Assembly: GCF_026625645.1 (NCBI RefSeq)
Contig: NZ_CP113056.1
Location: 744,001 to 808,000 of the forward strand
From: Ancylobacter sp. SL191
GTDB lineage: Bacteria; Pseudomonadota; Alphaproteobacteria; Rhizobiales; Xanthobacteraceae
DNA: 64,000 nucleotides
Reading direction: 5' to 3'
A program made the position numbers and the translations under genes. Each line of letters begins with the position of its first letter. Position 1 is the stretch's first letter. Under the pieces are notes generated by a model. It did not search any database. It worked only from the letters and a program-made list of their open reading frames with translations, and was not told where the DNA came from. This document shows, in pieces, positions 10,574 to 19,973 of the stretch.

Positions 10574-11059
10574 CTAACCCGTTATCGCCGCCGCGTCGAG
10601 ACCCGTGGAGCCGAATCCACCGCTACCGCGTGTTGTTTTATCCAAATTCCCAACGACAACCGGATGAACCCGCGTCACCGGCGCCACCACCATCTGCGCG
10701 ATACGCTGGCCGCGGGCGATCTCCACCGGCTCGGCGCCGAGATTGACCAGGATCACCTTGACCTCGCCGCGATAATCCTCGTCCACCGTGCCCGGCGCAT
10801 TCAGCACCGTCAGCCCCTGCTTGAGGGCCAGCCCCGAGCGCGGGCGCACCTGCGCCTCGAAGCCCGCCGGCAGGGCGATGGCGATGCCGGTCGGCACCGC
10901 CGCGCGGGCGAGCGGGAGAAGCGTCAGCGGCGCGTCCTCGGGCAGGGCGCAAACGAGATCGAGCCCCGCCGCCCCGTCGGTGGCATAGGCCGGCAAAGGC
11001 AGGCCCTCGCCATGGGGCAGCACCGCGATGGGCAGGTCGAGAAGAGCGGGGGCTGTCAT
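10574..11059 (-). CDS. dut: dUTP diphosphatase
   Basis: 161-residue trimeric dUTPase that hydrolyses dUTP to dUMP, keeping uracil out of DNA. All motifs are visible: AAGLDL (motif 1), RPRSGLALK (motif 2), [10 protein letters not shown] (motif 3, catalytic Asp), the RIAQMV region (motif 4) and the C-terminal arm GSGGFGSTG (motif 5). The ATG overlaps the coaBC stop by one base (TGATG), so the two are translationally coupled, as often seen in alphaproteobacteria. Confidence 0.95.
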   Translation of the reverse strand: MTAPALLDLPIAVLPHGEGLPLPAYATDGAAGLDLVCALPEDAPLTLLPLARAAVPTGIAIALPAGFEAQVRPRSGLALKQGLTVLNAPGTVDEDYRGEVKVILVNLGAEPVEIARGQRIAQMVVAPVTRVHPVVVGNLDKTTRGSGGFGSTGLDAAAITG

Positions 11060-12288
11060 CAGGGGGTCTCCGGTCCGAGAAAGGCGGCGATGCGCGCCAC
11101 CAGACGCTCGGCCACCTCCGCCTTGGAGGCGGCGGGCCAGGGCTCGCCACCCTCCGCGCTGATGAGATGCACCTCGTTGCGGTCGCCGCCCATTACCCCG
11201 CCCTCGATCCCGCTCTGGGCCGAGACGTCATTGGCGACGATCCAGTCGCAACCCTTGCGGGCGCGCTTGGCGGTGGCATAGGCGACGACATTCTGCGTCT
11301 CCGCCGCGAAGCCGACGACGAGGCGCGGGCGCCCCGCGCTGCGCTGGGCGACGCCGGCGAGAATGTCGGGGTTCTCGGTGAGAGCGAGCGCCGGAAGCGC
11401 GCCGCCGTCCTTCTTCATCTTCTCGCCCGCCTCGCTCGCCACCCGCCAGTCGGCCACCGCGGCGGCGAAGATGGCGGCATCGGCCGGGAGCGCGCCTTCC
11501 ACCGCCGCCAGCATCTGCCGGGCGGTCTCGACGTGATGGACGATGACGCCCACAGGGTCCGGCAGGTTCACCGGGCCGGCCACCAGCGTCACCCGCGCGC
11601 CGGCCCGGGCGGCGGCGGCGGCGATGGCGTGGCCCTGCTTGCCGGAAGAGCGGTTGGCGATGTAGCGCACCGGGTCGATCGGCTCATGGGTCGGACCGGA
11701 GGTGATGAGCAGGTGCCGCCCGGCAAGCGGGCCGGGCGCGGCGGGCGCGAGCAGCGCCCCGGCGGCCGCGACGATCTCCAGCGGCTCGGCCATGCGCCCG
11801 GCCCCGGCCTCGCCGCGCTCGGCCATCTCCCCCGCATTGGGGCCAACGAAATGGATACCGTCTGCCCGGAGCTGGCCGACATTGCGTGATGTGGCCGGAT
11901 TCGCCCACATCAGCGGGTTCATGGCGGGGGCCAGAAGGGTTGGCCGGTTGCTCGCCAGCAGCACGGCACTGGCGAGATCATCGGCGAGGCCATGCGCCAT
12001 CTTTGCCATGAGGTCGGCGGTTGCTGGCGCAACGATGACGAGGTCCGCCTCGCGGGAGAGCCGGATATGGCCGATATCCTGCTCCGCCTCGCGGTCGAAC
12101 AGCTCGGTGAACACTTGGCTATGCGCCAGCGCGCCGGCCGCCAGCGGCGTGACGAAATGCTGCGCGGCCGCCGTCATCACCACGCGCACCCGCGCGCCGC
12201 GCTCCTTCAGCCGGCGGATGAGGTCGAGGCTCTTATAAGCGGCGATGCCGCCGCCGATGATGAGCAGAACCGTCTTGCCTGCGAACAT
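11059..12288 (-). CDS. coaBC: CoaBC, phosphopantothenoylcysteine synthase/decarboxylase
   Basis: 409-residue bifunctional coenzyme A enzyme. The N-terminal flavoprotein decarboxylase (CoaC, about residues 1-180) has the [16 protein letters not shown] start and the APAMNPLMW substrate motif. The C-terminal CTP-dependent ligase (CoaB) has [22 protein letters not shown]. It converts 4'-phosphopantothenate and cysteine to 4'-phosphopantetheine. The 123 bp upstream contain a perfect palindrome GCGCTATAGCGC (12316-12327) that could be part of a promoter. Confidence 0.95.
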   Translation of the reverse strand: MFAGKTVLLIIGGGIAAYKSLDLIRRLKERGARVRVVMTAAAQHFVTPLAAGALAHSQVFTELFDREAEQDIGHIRLSREADLVIVAPATADLMAKMAHGLADDLASAVLLASNRPTLLAPAMNPLMWANPATSRNVGQLRADGIHFVGPNAGEMAERGEAGAGRMAEPLEIVAAAGALLAPAAPGPLAGRHLLITSGPTHEPIDPVRYIANRSSGKQGHAIAAAAARAGARVTLVAGPVNLPDPVGVIVHHVETARQMLAAVEGALPADAAIFAAAVADWRVASEAGEKMKKDGGALPALALTENPDILAGVAQRSAGRPRLVVGFAAETQNVVAYATAKRARKGCDWIVANDVSAQSGIEGGVMGGDRNEVHLISAEGGEPWPAASKAEVAERLVARIAAFLGPETP

Positions 12289-12411
12289 GCCGATGTCCCC
12301 GGGGGAAGTCGCCTTGCGCTATAGCGCGCTCCGCCCGCCGCGCACAGGGGCAGGCGGCCAGCACGGCGAAAGCCGGCCGTAACAACGCTCAACGACGACA
12401 GCGTTCGGGCG

Positions 12412-12531
12412 TCACTCCGCCGGGCCGATATGAGGACGGCGGTCACGCGAGGCGACCAGATAGACAATGCCGCCGACGATGAGGGCGCCAACCGGCATGA
12501 TCAGCAGCAGCAGAAAATCCGCAGTCGTCAT
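12412..12531 (-). CDS. Very small inner-membrane protein (39 aa)
   Basis: Starts MTTADFLLLLIMP and consists of one hydrophobic helix (about residues 5-27) followed by a charged tail. The ATG at 12531 overlaps the stop of the upstream small membrane gene in an ATGA junction, which supports this start over a 60-codon upstream extension. The function is unknown. Its tight coupling to the 73-residue membrane protein suggests the two act together. It lies between ubiB and coaBC. Confidence 0.65.
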   Translation of the reverse strand: MTTADFLLLLIMPVGALIVGGIVYLVASRDRRPHIGPAE

Positions 12532-12749
12532 GACACAAGGCTCCCGAGAAGACGCCGTGCGAGAAAATGTAGGGCGATGCTGCCCGTGAGGCAAATCACG
12601 CTGATGGCGGCGATGCCAAGGGCGGGTGCCGCGCCACCGTTCAGGACCGAGACAATCGGGCCAACGCCGCCGACGGCCATCACCGCGATGGCGACCACGT
12701 TCAGATAGGTTGCGGACAGTTTCGTTCGCTCATTGTGAACGAGGCTCAC
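12528..12749 (-). CDS. Small two-helix membrane protein (73 aa)
   Basis: Begins MSLVHNERTKLSATYLN, with two predicted membrane helices (about residues 17-37 and 43-65). It starts 12 bp after the ubiB stop and overlaps the next small gene by 4 bp, so it is transcribed within the ubiE-ubiB-coaBC run. Similar tiny proteins occur in other Hyphomicrobiales; their role is not known to me. The fixed place beside ubiB suggests, weakly, a link to membrane-bound quinone synthesis. Confidence 0.75.
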   Translation of the reverse strand: MSLVHNERTKLSATYLNVVAIAVMAVGGVGPIVSVLNGGAAPALGIAAISVICLTGSIALHFLARRLLGSLVS

Positions 12750-12761
12750 GCGGCACCTCCC

Positions 12762-14330
12762 TCAGAACAGCAGATGCCCCGCCAGCAGCCCGGCGATGAC
12801 CCACAGCGCGATGGTCATCCAGCGATTGCCGCGCCCTTCCGCCCGGCCGATGGCCTCCATCGTCTCCGGCGCCAGCGCGATGCCGTCGCGGGTGGCGGCG
12901 TCGAGCTGGGTGGCGATGCGCTGGCCCTGCGCGATCAGTTCCGGCAGCGTCTGCAGCGAGCGGCCGAGCGCGCCGAAGCCGTCCGCCACTTCTTCCAGCC
13001 GCCCGGCCGGGCCGAGATTGCGCTCGATCCAGGTGCGCACCACAGGCTCGGCGGTCTTCCACATGTCGAGACGGGGATCGAGATTGCGGGCGACGCCCTC
13101 GACGACGACCATGGTCTTCTGCAGCAGCAGCAGCTCGGGCCGCGTCTTCATGTCGAACAGCGCGGTCACCTCGAACAGCAGGGTCAGCAGCTTCGCCATG
13201 GAGATCTGGTCGGCGGGGCGGGAGTGGATCGGCTCGCCAATGGCGCGGATCGCCTGCGCGAAATCCTCCACCGAATGGTGCGGCGGCACATAGCCGGCCT
13301 CGAAATGCACCTGCGCGGTGCGCAGCCAGTCGCGGGTGATGAAGCCGTAGAGGATTTCCGCGAGGAAGCGGCGTTCCTTGTGGCCGAGCCGGCCCATAAT
13401 GCCGCAATCCACCGCCACCAGCCGGCCCTGCGGATCGACGAACAGGTTTCCCGGATGCATGTCGGCGTGGAAGAAGCCGTCGCGCAGCGCGTGGCGCAGG
13501 AAGGACTGCATGACGATGCGCCCGAGTGCGGGCAGGTCATGCCCGGCGGCGCGCAAACCCTCGGCATCGTTCAGCTTCACGCCGTCGATCCATTCGGTGG
13601 TCAGCACCTCGCGGCCCGTGCGGTCCCAATCGACCGCCGGCACGCGGAAATCCTCTTCCGCCTCCGTATTCTGCGCGAGTTCGGAGAGCGCGGCCGCTTC
13701 CAGCCGCAAATCCATCTCCATGGCGACGGAGCGCGCGAGCGTGTCCACCACCGCGACGAGACGCAGGCGCCGCCCCTCCGGCGAGGCCCGCTCGCCGAGC
13801 CGCGCGGCACGGTAGAAGGAGGACAGGTCGACCCGGAAGCGCCGCTGCACATCCGGGCGTAGAACCTTCACCGCAACGCGACGCGTTGTGCCATCGGCGC
13901 CCAGCACCGTGCCCTGATGCACCTGCGCGATCGAGGCGGCGGCGAGCGGGCCGCTCAAGGTCGCGTAGACTGCGCCGGTCGGCCGGTCGAAATTGCGCGC
14001 GATGGTCGCGTCCGCCACGGCCTGTGGAAAGGGCGGCATCCGGTCCTGCAGGAGTTCCAGGTCGTGGGCGAGCTGCGGGCCGACCACATCCGGGCGCGTG
14101 GCGAGGAACTGGCCGAGCTTCACATAGGACGGACCCAGCCGGGACAGCGCGGCGCCGAGGCGCTCGGCGCTGGAGGCGGGCCCGCGCCGCTCCACCAGCC
14201 GCGCGAGACGGAACAGCGGCTCGGAGCCAGGAGGCAGCAGGTCGGGGTCGATGCGCGAGAGCACGCCCTCGCGCGCCAGCACGAAGCCGGCATGGGCGAG
14301 GCGGAGAAAATCACCGAGGGGAGTGGCCAC
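12762..14330 (-). CDS. ubiB: UbiB, ubiquinone biosynthesis protein kinase-like
   Basis: 522-residue member of the UbiB/ADCK atypical kinase family needed for coenzyme Q synthesis. Visible are the family-specific KxGQ motif in PSYVKLGQFLATRPD (about residue 70), the Ala-rich loop AAASIAQVH, the VAVKVLRPDV lysine, the catalytic HADMHPGNLFVD and the DCGIMGR metal motif. A C-terminal hydrophobic hairpin (about residues 500-522) anchors it in the membrane. It starts 4 bp after ubiE stops. Confidence 0.95.
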   Translation of the reverse strand: MATPLGDFLRLAHAGFVLAREGVLSRIDPDLLPPGSEPLFRLARLVERRGPASSAERLGAALSRLGPSYVKLGQFLATRPDVVGPQLAHDLELLQDRMPPFPQAVADATIARNFDRPTGAVYATLSGPLAAASIAQVHQGTVLGADGTTRRVAVKVLRPDVQRRFRVDLSSFYRAARLGERASPEGRRLRLVAVVDTLARSVAMEMDLRLEAAALSELAQNTEAEEDFRVPAVDWDRTGREVLTTEWIDGVKLNDAEGLRAAGHDLPALGRIVMQSFLRHALRDGFFHADMHPGNLFVDPQGRLVAVDCGIMGRLGHKERRFLAEILYGFITRDWLRTAQVHFEAGYVPPHHSVEDFAQAIRAIGEPIHSRPADQISMAKLLTLLFEVTALFDMKTRPELLLLQKTMVVVEGVARNLDPRLDMWKTAEPVVRTWIERNLGPAGRLEEVADGFGALGRSLQTLPELIAQGQRIATQLDAATRDGIALAPETMEAIGRAEGRGNRWMTIALWVIAGLLAGHLLF

Positions 14331-14334
14331 CGGC

Positions 14335-15108
14335 TCAGATCCGCACGCCGGCGTGCAGGCAGACGATGCCGCCGGTCAGCGGCGTGTAGCCGACGCGCTT
14401 CAGCCCCGCCTCGCGCATCATCTGCGCGAACAGCTCGGGCGCGGGAAAGCGGCGGATCGATTCGACGAGGTACTGGTAGGATTCGGCGTCGCCGGTGACC
14501 ATCTTGCCCATGCCGGGGATCAGCTTGAACGAATAGGTGTCGTAGATCGCGTCCAGCATCGGCACGTCGACGCGGGAGAATTCCAGAACAAAGCATTTAC
14601 CGCCGGGCTTCAGCACGCGGCGCATCTCGGAGAGCGCCTTGTCCATGCGCGGCACGTTGCGGATGCCGAAGGCGATGGTCGTGGCGTCAAACGAGCGGTC
14701 GGCGAAGGGCAGGCTCTCGGCATTGGCCTCGACGAATTCCACCCGCTCGGCGAGGCCCAGCGACGCGGCGCGCTCGCGCCCGACACCGAGCATCCCGCCA
14801 TTGATGTCGGCAACCGTGGCGCGCGTGCCGGCCCCGCCCGCCTCGACCGTTCGGAACGACACGTCGCCCGTGCCGCCGGCGACATCGAGCAGCGCGAAGG
14901 GCCGGTCGGTCTTGGGCGGGCGCAGGCGGGAGACCAGCAGGTCTTTCCACACGCGGTGCAGGCCCATCGACATGAGGTCGTTCATCAGGTCGTAGCGGCG
15001 CGCGACCGAGTGGAACACCTCGTCCACCATGCGCTGCTTCTCGCCCAGCGGCACGGTGCGGAAGCCGAAATGGGTCTCGCCGCCGCTCTCAGCCTCGCTA
15101 CCCGCCAT
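14335..15108 (-). CDS. ubiE: UbiE, ubiquinone/menaquinone C-methyltransferase
   Basis: 257-residue SAM-dependent methyltransferase that C-methylates the benzoquinol ring in ubiquinone synthesis. Motif I reads [13 protein letters not shown], and the UbiE signatures [15 protein letters not shown] and [12 protein letters not shown] are present. It is first in the ubiE-ubiB operon. In many related genomes mutM is divergent from ubiE; here a minus-strand L,D-transpeptidase lies upstream instead. Confidence 0.95.
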   Translation of the reverse strand: MAGSEAESGGETHFGFRTVPLGEKQRMVDEVFHSVARRYDLMNDLMSMGLHRVWKDLLVSRLRPPKTDRPFALLDVAGGTGDVSFRTVEAGGAGTRATVADINGGMLGVGRERAASLGLAERVEFVEANAESLPFADRSFDATTIAFGIRNVPRMDKALSEMRRVLKPGGKCFVLEFSRVDVPMLDAIYDTYSFKLIPGMGKMVTGDAESYQYLVESIRRFPAPELFAQMMREAGLKRVGYTPLTGGIVCLHAGVRI

Positions 15109-15130
15109 GTGCCGCTCCTGCTCGCGCTCG

Positions 15131-15162
15131 CAAAATCGCGCGGACCCAAAATCGCGCGGACC
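15131..15162. repeat. 16-bp tandem duplication upstream of ubiE
   Basis: CAAAATCGCGCGGACC occurs twice head to tail (15131-15146 and 15147-15162) without mismatch, 23 bp upstream of the ubiE start. It may be a recent slip duplication or a pair of regulator sites. Confidence 0.7.
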
Positions 15163-15246
15163 ATAGCGGAGGGACCGGCCGGCTCCAAGCGCCGGGCGGG
15201 GGCAGGAGCCATGCAGACGGGGGATGGCCGGATCAGATGCAGCGCA

Positions 15247-16272
15247 TCAGATCACCCGCACGAGCGCGCCGACACGCACGCGCTCATAAAGATCAGTCAC
15301 ATCCTCATTGCGCAGGCGGATGCAGCCGGACGACACCGCCTGGCCGATGGTTTCCGGCTCATTGGTGCCGTGGATGCGGTAGAGCGTGTCGCCGAGATAG
15401 AGCGCGCGGGCGCCGAGCGGGTTTTCCGGCCCGCCTTCCATCACCCGCGGCAGGTCCGGGCGGCGGGCGATCATCTCCGCTGGCGGGCGCCATTCCGGCC
15501 ATTCACGTTTGTTGCTGATGTGCTGCGTGCCGCTCCAGGCAAAGCCTTCCTTGCCGACGCCGATGCCGTAGCGCAGCGCCGTGCCATTAGCCTGCACGAG
15601 ATAGAGATAGCGCGCGCCGGTATCGACGATGATGGTGCCGGGAGGATCGGCGCTGGAATAGCGCACCAGCTGCTTGTTGTATTTGGGATCGACGCCCTTG
15701 CCGCCGCTGGCGCTGCGGTGGATCGGCAGAGGCGGGCCGTCCTCGTCATAGGAGTTCTCGACATCATAGCCGCCCCCCGGCGCGACGGCGGCGGTGCGCG
15801 TCGCGGACGGACGGGTGGGCGCGGCGCCCACCGCGCCGGGCGGCAGGACGACGTCCCCGCCAGCATAGGTCGAGGCCGGATAGGCTGGGCCGGCCGAGGT
15901 CGTGACCGTGATGGTGCCACGCGGGGCCGCAGTGGTGCCGCCCGTCCCGCCACCGACCACGCGCGCGGTGCCGCCATAGCCGGCGCCAACATCGACGCTC
16001 GGGCGCGGACCGGCATAGCTCGGGGGATAGACGCTCGCCGCGCCCGGCTGCCAGCCGGAGCCGCCCCAGCTATTGGTTGCGGGGCGGGCGCGGGCGGGCG
16101 CCGTGCCGCTGCGCTGGCCGGAATAGAGCTGGTAGGAGGAGGCGAAGCCCTCCATGCCGCTTTGCGCCTGCGCGGCGCCTGTGGCCGCCAGCAAGAGCAG
16201 GGCGGCGCTGCCGGTCAGGACGCTCCCGCGCAGCGCGGCGGTGAGGCGGGCGAGGCACGAATCAGCGCGCAT
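15247..16272 (-). CDS. L,D-transpeptidase (YkuD domain), exported
   Basis: 341 residues from ATG 16272. A signal peptide (to about residue 35, ending GAAQAQ) is followed by a long Pro/Gly/Ala/Thr-rich linker and a C-terminal YkuD catalytic domain (about residues 200-341). The active-site motif is HGTNEPETIGQAVSSGCIRL, with the catalytic Cys in SSGCIR. Such enzymes make 3-3 peptidoglycan crosslinks or attach outer-membrane proteins to the wall, acting in the periplasm. A second, shorter paralogue lies at 38083-38685. A TTG three codons upstream is an alternative start. Confidence 0.92.
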   Translation of the reverse strand: MRADSCLARLTAALRGSVLTGSAALLLLAATGAAQAQSGMEGFASSYQLYSGQRSGTAPARARPATNSWGGSGWQPGAASVYPPSYAGPRPSVDVGAGYGGTARVVGGGTGGTTAAPRGTITVTTSAGPAYPASTYAGGDVVLPPGAVGAAPTRPSATRTAAVAPGGGYDVENSYDEDGPPLPIHRSASGGKGVDPKYNKQLVRYSSADPPGTIIVDTGARYLYLVQANGTALRYGIGVGKEGFAWSGTQHISNKREWPEWRPPAEMIARRPDLPRVMEGGPENPLGARALYLGDTLYRIHGTNEPETIGQAVSSGCIRLRNEDVTDLYERVRVGALVRVI

Positions 16273-16291
16273 AGGGGGCAATCCGGCACCA

Positions 16292-16316
16292 GGGAATGAA
16301 CCACAGGTTGGTTCCC
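16292..16316. promoter_or_regulatory. Interrupted palindrome upstream of L,D-transpeptidase
   Basis: GGGAATGAACC, a 3-base gap (ACA), then GGTTGGTTCCC. The arms match at 9 of 11 positions. It sits 20 bp upstream of the ATG of the minus-strand L,D-transpeptidase, a likely place for an operator or a promoter-overlapping site. Confidence 0.4.
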
Positions 16317-16417
16317 CATGGTTAATTTCCGGTTAGTGCCGAATTACCGCCGCGCCAGCGCGGGCGCGGCCCGTTCTCAGGGCAAGGTCAGCTCAGATGC
16401 GCTTGGCTCAGCCGCTC

Positions 16418-16945
16418 TCAGGGGCAGCGCACATAGACCATGGTGCCGTAGCGGCCGGCCACTTCCGGGTCCATCCACTTCAGCACCAGCACCTGCCCGT
16501 CGAAGCGCACCACCTCGCGGTCGGTCTGCGAGCCCGGCGGCTCGTCCGGCAGGCCGATATAGATCGGGCCGGGCGCGACCTGCTTCGACACCACCTCGGA
16601 AGGCTGCGACTGGTCGGCGAGATACATCATGAAGCCGCCCGAGGGGCCGGCGCTGATGACATAAGGCTGGCGGCAGCCTTCGCGGGCCTGCGCCTCGGTG
16701 CGCGCCGCGTCCTCCGGCCGGTGATAGGCGGCGAGGCCCCATTTGCCGATGACCTGCTGCGCCGTGATGGGCGAGGTGAAGCGCGGCATGGCCGGCTCCA
16801 TCGGCTGCGGCGCCGATGTCTGATTCGTGGCCGAGCAAGCCGCGGTCAGCGCGGCGAGCGCCGTCAGCCCGGCCAGATTGACCAGGCGGCGGCGGTCCAT
16901 CAGGCGGCTGGTGGGGCGGCTATCGGGGAGACGGGCAAGCTTCAT
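16418..16945 (-). CDS. Predicted lipoprotein of unknown function
   Basis: 175 residues from ATG 16945 (MKLARLPDSR), with GGAG six bases upstream. A twin-basic N-region and hydrophobic stretch end in the lipobox LTAAC at about residue 36, so it should be a lipid-anchored periplasmic protein. The mature part has a conserved-looking WGLAAYHRPEDA segment and three further cysteines, the last in YVRCP near the end. I do not recognise a functional family. An ATG 15 codons downstream (MDRRRLVN) would also give a lipoprotein signal. Confidence 0.7.
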   Translation of the reverse strand: MKLARLPDSRPTSRLMDRRRLVNLAGLTALAALTAACSATNQTSAPQPMEPAMPRFTSPITAQQVIGKWGLAAYHRPEDAARTEAQAREGCRQPYVISAGPSGGFMMYLADQSQPSEVVSKQVAPGPIYIGLPDEPPGSQTDREVVRFDGQVLVLKWMDPEVAGRYGTMVYVRCP

Positions 16946-17144
16946 CGACGACTCCGGGACGGACGGGTGCCGGTACAACGCTCGAGGGTCCGGCATGGGC
17001 CCATCACATTCAATTCGTGCACCAGCATACGGATTACGCTTTACGCGGAAAGACCTTGCGAACATAGTCCGCCCGCGCCGCCGCGTCGAATTCTACACGC
17101 AGTCCCGCCCGATTTTTTACGACGCCGGTGGCCGGAGTGCTGTC

Positions 17145-17687
17145 GTGACCGCCTTTCACCTGCGCCCGGCCGAGGATGCCGATGGCGATGCCATTGCCGC
17201 GCTGATCGAATCGGCCTTCGCGGAATATCCCGGCTGCATCTTCGACCGCGCCGCCGAATTCCCCGAGCTCGACGCCATCGCCCGCCATTTCGCCGCCCGC
17301 GACGGCCTCATCTGGGTGGCCGAGGATGAGGCGGGCGTCATCGGCTCGCTCGCCATTGCCCCCACCGGCGATACCGACGCCCCGCCCGGCGCGCTGGAGA
17401 TCACCAAGGTCTATGTCGCCGCCCGCGCCCGCCGCCGGGGCATTGCCCGCGCGCTGATGGACGCCGCCCGCGCCGTCGCCGGGATGCGCGGCGCGCCGGA
17501 AATCCGGTTGTGGACCGACACGCGATTCACCAACGCGCACCGCTTCTACGAGGTCTGCGGCTTTCGCCGGCAGGGCGAGCCGCGCGAATGCCATGACCTC
17601 TCCGCGACGTGGGAATATGCCTACCGCCTCCCCCTCCGCGCCGGCGCGCCGGCGGAACCGGGCGCCGTCCCCGGCCGGGCGGACTGA
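17145..17687 (+). CDS. GNAT-family N-acetyltransferase
   Basis: 180 residues from a GTG at 17145 with GGAG upstream. The acetyl-CoA-binding motif is ITKVYVAARARRRGIARALMDAA (Q/RxxGxG/A as RRRGIA), preceded by a WVAEDEAGVIGSLAIAP strand pair, and followed by NAHRFYEVCGFRRQG as the typical C-terminal motif B. The substrate is unknown. The open frame continues upstream into the divergent lipoprotein gene, which is why the GTG start is preferred. It is followed 3 bp later by the DMT transporter. Confidence 0.8.
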   Translation: MTAFHLRPAEDADGDAIAALIESAFAEYPGCIFDRAAEFPELDAIARHFAARDGLIWVAEDEAGVIGSLAIAPTGDTDAPPGALEITKVYVAARARRRGIARALMDAARAVAGMRGAPEIRLWTDTRFTNAHRFYEVCGFRRQGEPRECHDLSATWEYAYRLPLRAGAPAEPGAVPGRAD

Positions 17688-17690
17688 TCC

Positions 17691-18608
17691 ATGATCCGCT
17701 TTCCCTCCGGCGCTGGTGTCAAGCTGGCCCTGCTCGGTCCCGCCATGGCGGCGATTGCCGGCATCGGCCTGCTCTCCATCATGGACGCCGTCATCAAGCA
17801 CGCCTCGGCGAGCCATTCGACGCCGCAGATCGCGGCCATGCGCTATGTCTGCGGCACGCTGATCGCCTTCGCGGTGTTCCGCGCGCTGCGCACGCCCTGG
17901 CCGAGCCGCGCCACGCTGCGCCCGCATATGTGGCGCTCGGTGGTAGTCGCGGCGACGGCGCTGAGCTTCTTCTACGCCCTCGCCGTGCTGCCGCTCGCCG
18001 TGGTGCTGGCACTCTCCTTCACCGCGCCGATCTTCATCGCCCTGTTCGCGGCCCTGCTGCTGGGCGAGCGGCCGGACCGCACCATCATTTTCGCCCTCGT
18101 GCTGGGCTTTGCCGGCGTGCTGGTCGTGCTCTGGCACGAGGTGGAGGGCGCGGGGGCCGGCAATGCCTGGGGGTTGGCGGCCGCGCTCACCTCGGCCGTG
18201 ACCTATGCGCTCTCCATGGTAGCGCTGAAGAGCCGGGCCGCGCATGACCCGCTGCCGACCATCGTACTGCTGCAGAACCTGCTGCCCGCCTTCATCATCG
18301 TGCCGCTGGCGGTGCCGAGCTGGACCGCGCCGGCGCCGTCCGAACTCGGCACCTTCCTCATCATTGGCGCGCTCGGCACGGGCGGCCATCTGCTGATGGC
18401 TTCGGCCTATAAGCGCGCGGATGCCAGCCGGCTCGGCGTGTTCGAATACACCGCCTTCATCTGGGCGGTCGGCATCGGGTTCTTCGCCTTCGCCGAGGTG
18501 CCTTCCATGAGCACGCTGGCGGGCGCCGCGCTGATCGTCGGCGGCGCGCTCATGGCGTCCCGCCGCCCCTCATCGGCGCCCGAGCCAGACGTCGAGATCG
18601 GGCCGTAA
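17691..18608 (+). CDS. DMT-family (EamA) transporter
   Basis: 305-residue inner-membrane protein with about ten hydrophobic helices arranged as two EamA repeats (about residues 12-145 and 160-290). Members export amino acids, metabolites or drugs; the substrate is not evident. It follows the GNAT gene by 3 bp, so the two are co-transcribed; an acetyltransferase plus exporter pair may detoxify a common compound (inference). Confidence 0.88.
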   Translation: MIRFPSGAGVKLALLGPAMAAIAGIGLLSIMDAVIKHASASHSTPQIAAMRYVCGTLIAFAVFRALRTPWPSRATLRPHMWRSVVVAATALSFFYALAVLPLAVVLALSFTAPIFIALFAALLLGERPDRTIIFALVLGFAGVLVVLWHEVEGAGAGNAWGLAAALTSAVTYALSMVALKSRAAHDPLPTIVLLQNLLPAFIIVPLAVPSWTAPAPSELGTFLIIGALGTGGHLLMASAYKRADASRLGVFEYTAFIWAVGIGFFAFAEVPSMSTLAGAALIVGGALMASRRPSSAPEPDVEIGP

Positions 18609-18687
18609 GGGACGAGCCTCCTATAACGGGGCTGGACGTGAGGCGGGCGGGCGATACCTTGTCGCCGGGTTTCAAAGCGTGGGGCAG

Positions 18688-19923
18688 ATGATGATGCGCG
18701 GCAGGATGGTTCGGACGGTGCTGCTCGGCGCGGCCCTCGCGCTCGGCGCCCCCTTGGGTTTCACGGCGCCAGCGGGTGCGGCCGAACCGATCCGCATCGG
18801 CGAGCTCAACAGCTACAAGGCGCAGCCGGCCTTCCTCGAGCCCTACCGCAAGGGCATGGAGCTGGCGGTCGGCCAGATCAACGCCGCCGGCGGCATCGCC
18901 GGGCGCCCGCTCGAACTCATCACCCGTGACGATGGCGGCAATCCCGGCGACGCGGTGCGCGTGGCCGAGGAACTGGTGACGCGCGAGAAGGTCGACGCGC
19001 TTACCGGCACCTTCCTCTCCCATGTCGGGCTGGCGGTCGCCGGCTATGCCGCCAAGCGGCAGGTGTTCTTCCTCGCCGCCGAGCCGCTCACCGACAAGAT
19101 CACCTGGTCGGACGGCAACCGCTACACCTTCCGCCTGCGCGCCTCGACCCACATGCAGGTCGCCATGCTGATGCCGGAGGCGGTGGCCGCCAAGCGCAAG
19201 CGCTGGGCCATCGTCTACCCCAATTATGAATATGGCCAGTCGGCCGCCGCCACCTTCAAGAAGCTGCTCAGCGCCGCCCAGCCCGATGTCGAATTCGTCG
19301 CCGAGCAGGCCACCCCGTTCGGCAAGCTCGATGCCGGCCCGGTGGTGCAGGCCATCGCCGATGCCAAGCCCGACGCGGTGTTCAACGTGCTGTTCGGGCC
19401 GGACCTTGCCAAATTCGTGCGCGAGGCCAACACACGCTCGGCGCTGGACGGCGTGTTCGTGGTGAGCCTCCTGTCGGGCGAGCCGGAATATCTCGACCCG
19501 CTGAAGGCCGAGGCGCCGGTCGGCTGGGTGGTGACGGGCTATCCCTGGTACGACATCGCGCTTCCCGCGCACAAAGCCTTCCTCGACGCCTATCAGGCCG
19601 CCTATGGTGAGCCGCCGCGCCTCGGTTCCGTGGTCGGCTATGCGACGATCAAGTCGCTCGCCGCCGGCTTCGCCAAGGCAAGCGCGGCGGGCGGCATCGA
19701 CGCCGAGCGCATGGTGGCCGCCTTCAAGGGGCTGGAGGTCAGCGGGCCGTTCGGGCCGTTCATCTACCGCGCCAGCGATCATCAGGCGACCATGGGCGCC
19801 TTTGTCGGCACCACGGCGGTCAAGCACGGCACGGGGGTGATGACGGGCGCGCGCTATATCGACGGTGCGAGCGTGCTGCCGTCTGACGCCGAGGTGAAGG
19901 CGCTGCGCCCCGCCGCCGACTGA
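18688..19923 (+). CDS. ABC importer substrate-binding protein, LivJ/LivK type
   Basis: About 411 residues. A signal peptide (cleavage near AGAAEP) is followed by a periplasmic-binding-protein fold of the branched-chain amino acid class, with EPIRIGELNSYKAQPAF at the mature start and QINAAGGIAGRPLELITRDDGGN as the family signature. It should capture the ligand in the periplasm for the permease and two ATPases that follow. ATG 18688, 18691 and 18694 are all possible starts. Binding-pocket residues are not decisive; the neighbouring racemase hints at an amino acid or hydantoin-like ligand. Confidence 0.9.
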   Translation: MMMRGRMVRTVLLGAALALGAPLGFTAPAGAAEPIRIGELNSYKAQPAFLEPYRKGMELAVGQINAAGGIAGRPLELITRDDGGNPGDAVRVAEELVTREKVDALTGTFLSHVGLAVAGYAAKRQVFFLAAEPLTDKITWSDGNRYTFRLRASTHMQVAMLMPEAVAAKRKRWAIVYPNYEYGQSAAATFKKLLSAAQPDVEFVAEQATPFGKLDAGPVVQAIADAKPDAVFNVLFGPDLAKFVREANTRSALDGVFVVSLLSGEPEYLDPLKAEAPVGWVVTGYPWYDIALPAHKAFLDAYQAAYGEPPRLGSVVGYATIKSLAAGFAKASAAGGIDAERMVAAFKGLEVSGPFGPFIYRASDHQATMGAFVGTTAVKHGTGVMTGARYIDGASVLPSDAEVKALRPAAD

Positions 19924-19973
19924 CCACGCTCGACGGACGCACAACGACTGAAAGCGCCGGGGAACCCGCCATC

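Noticed and set aside
16311..16316. GGAAC-like sequence upstream of the first L,D-transpeptidase
   Set aside because: No CGTT at 16 or 17 bases; treated as part of a palindrome instead.
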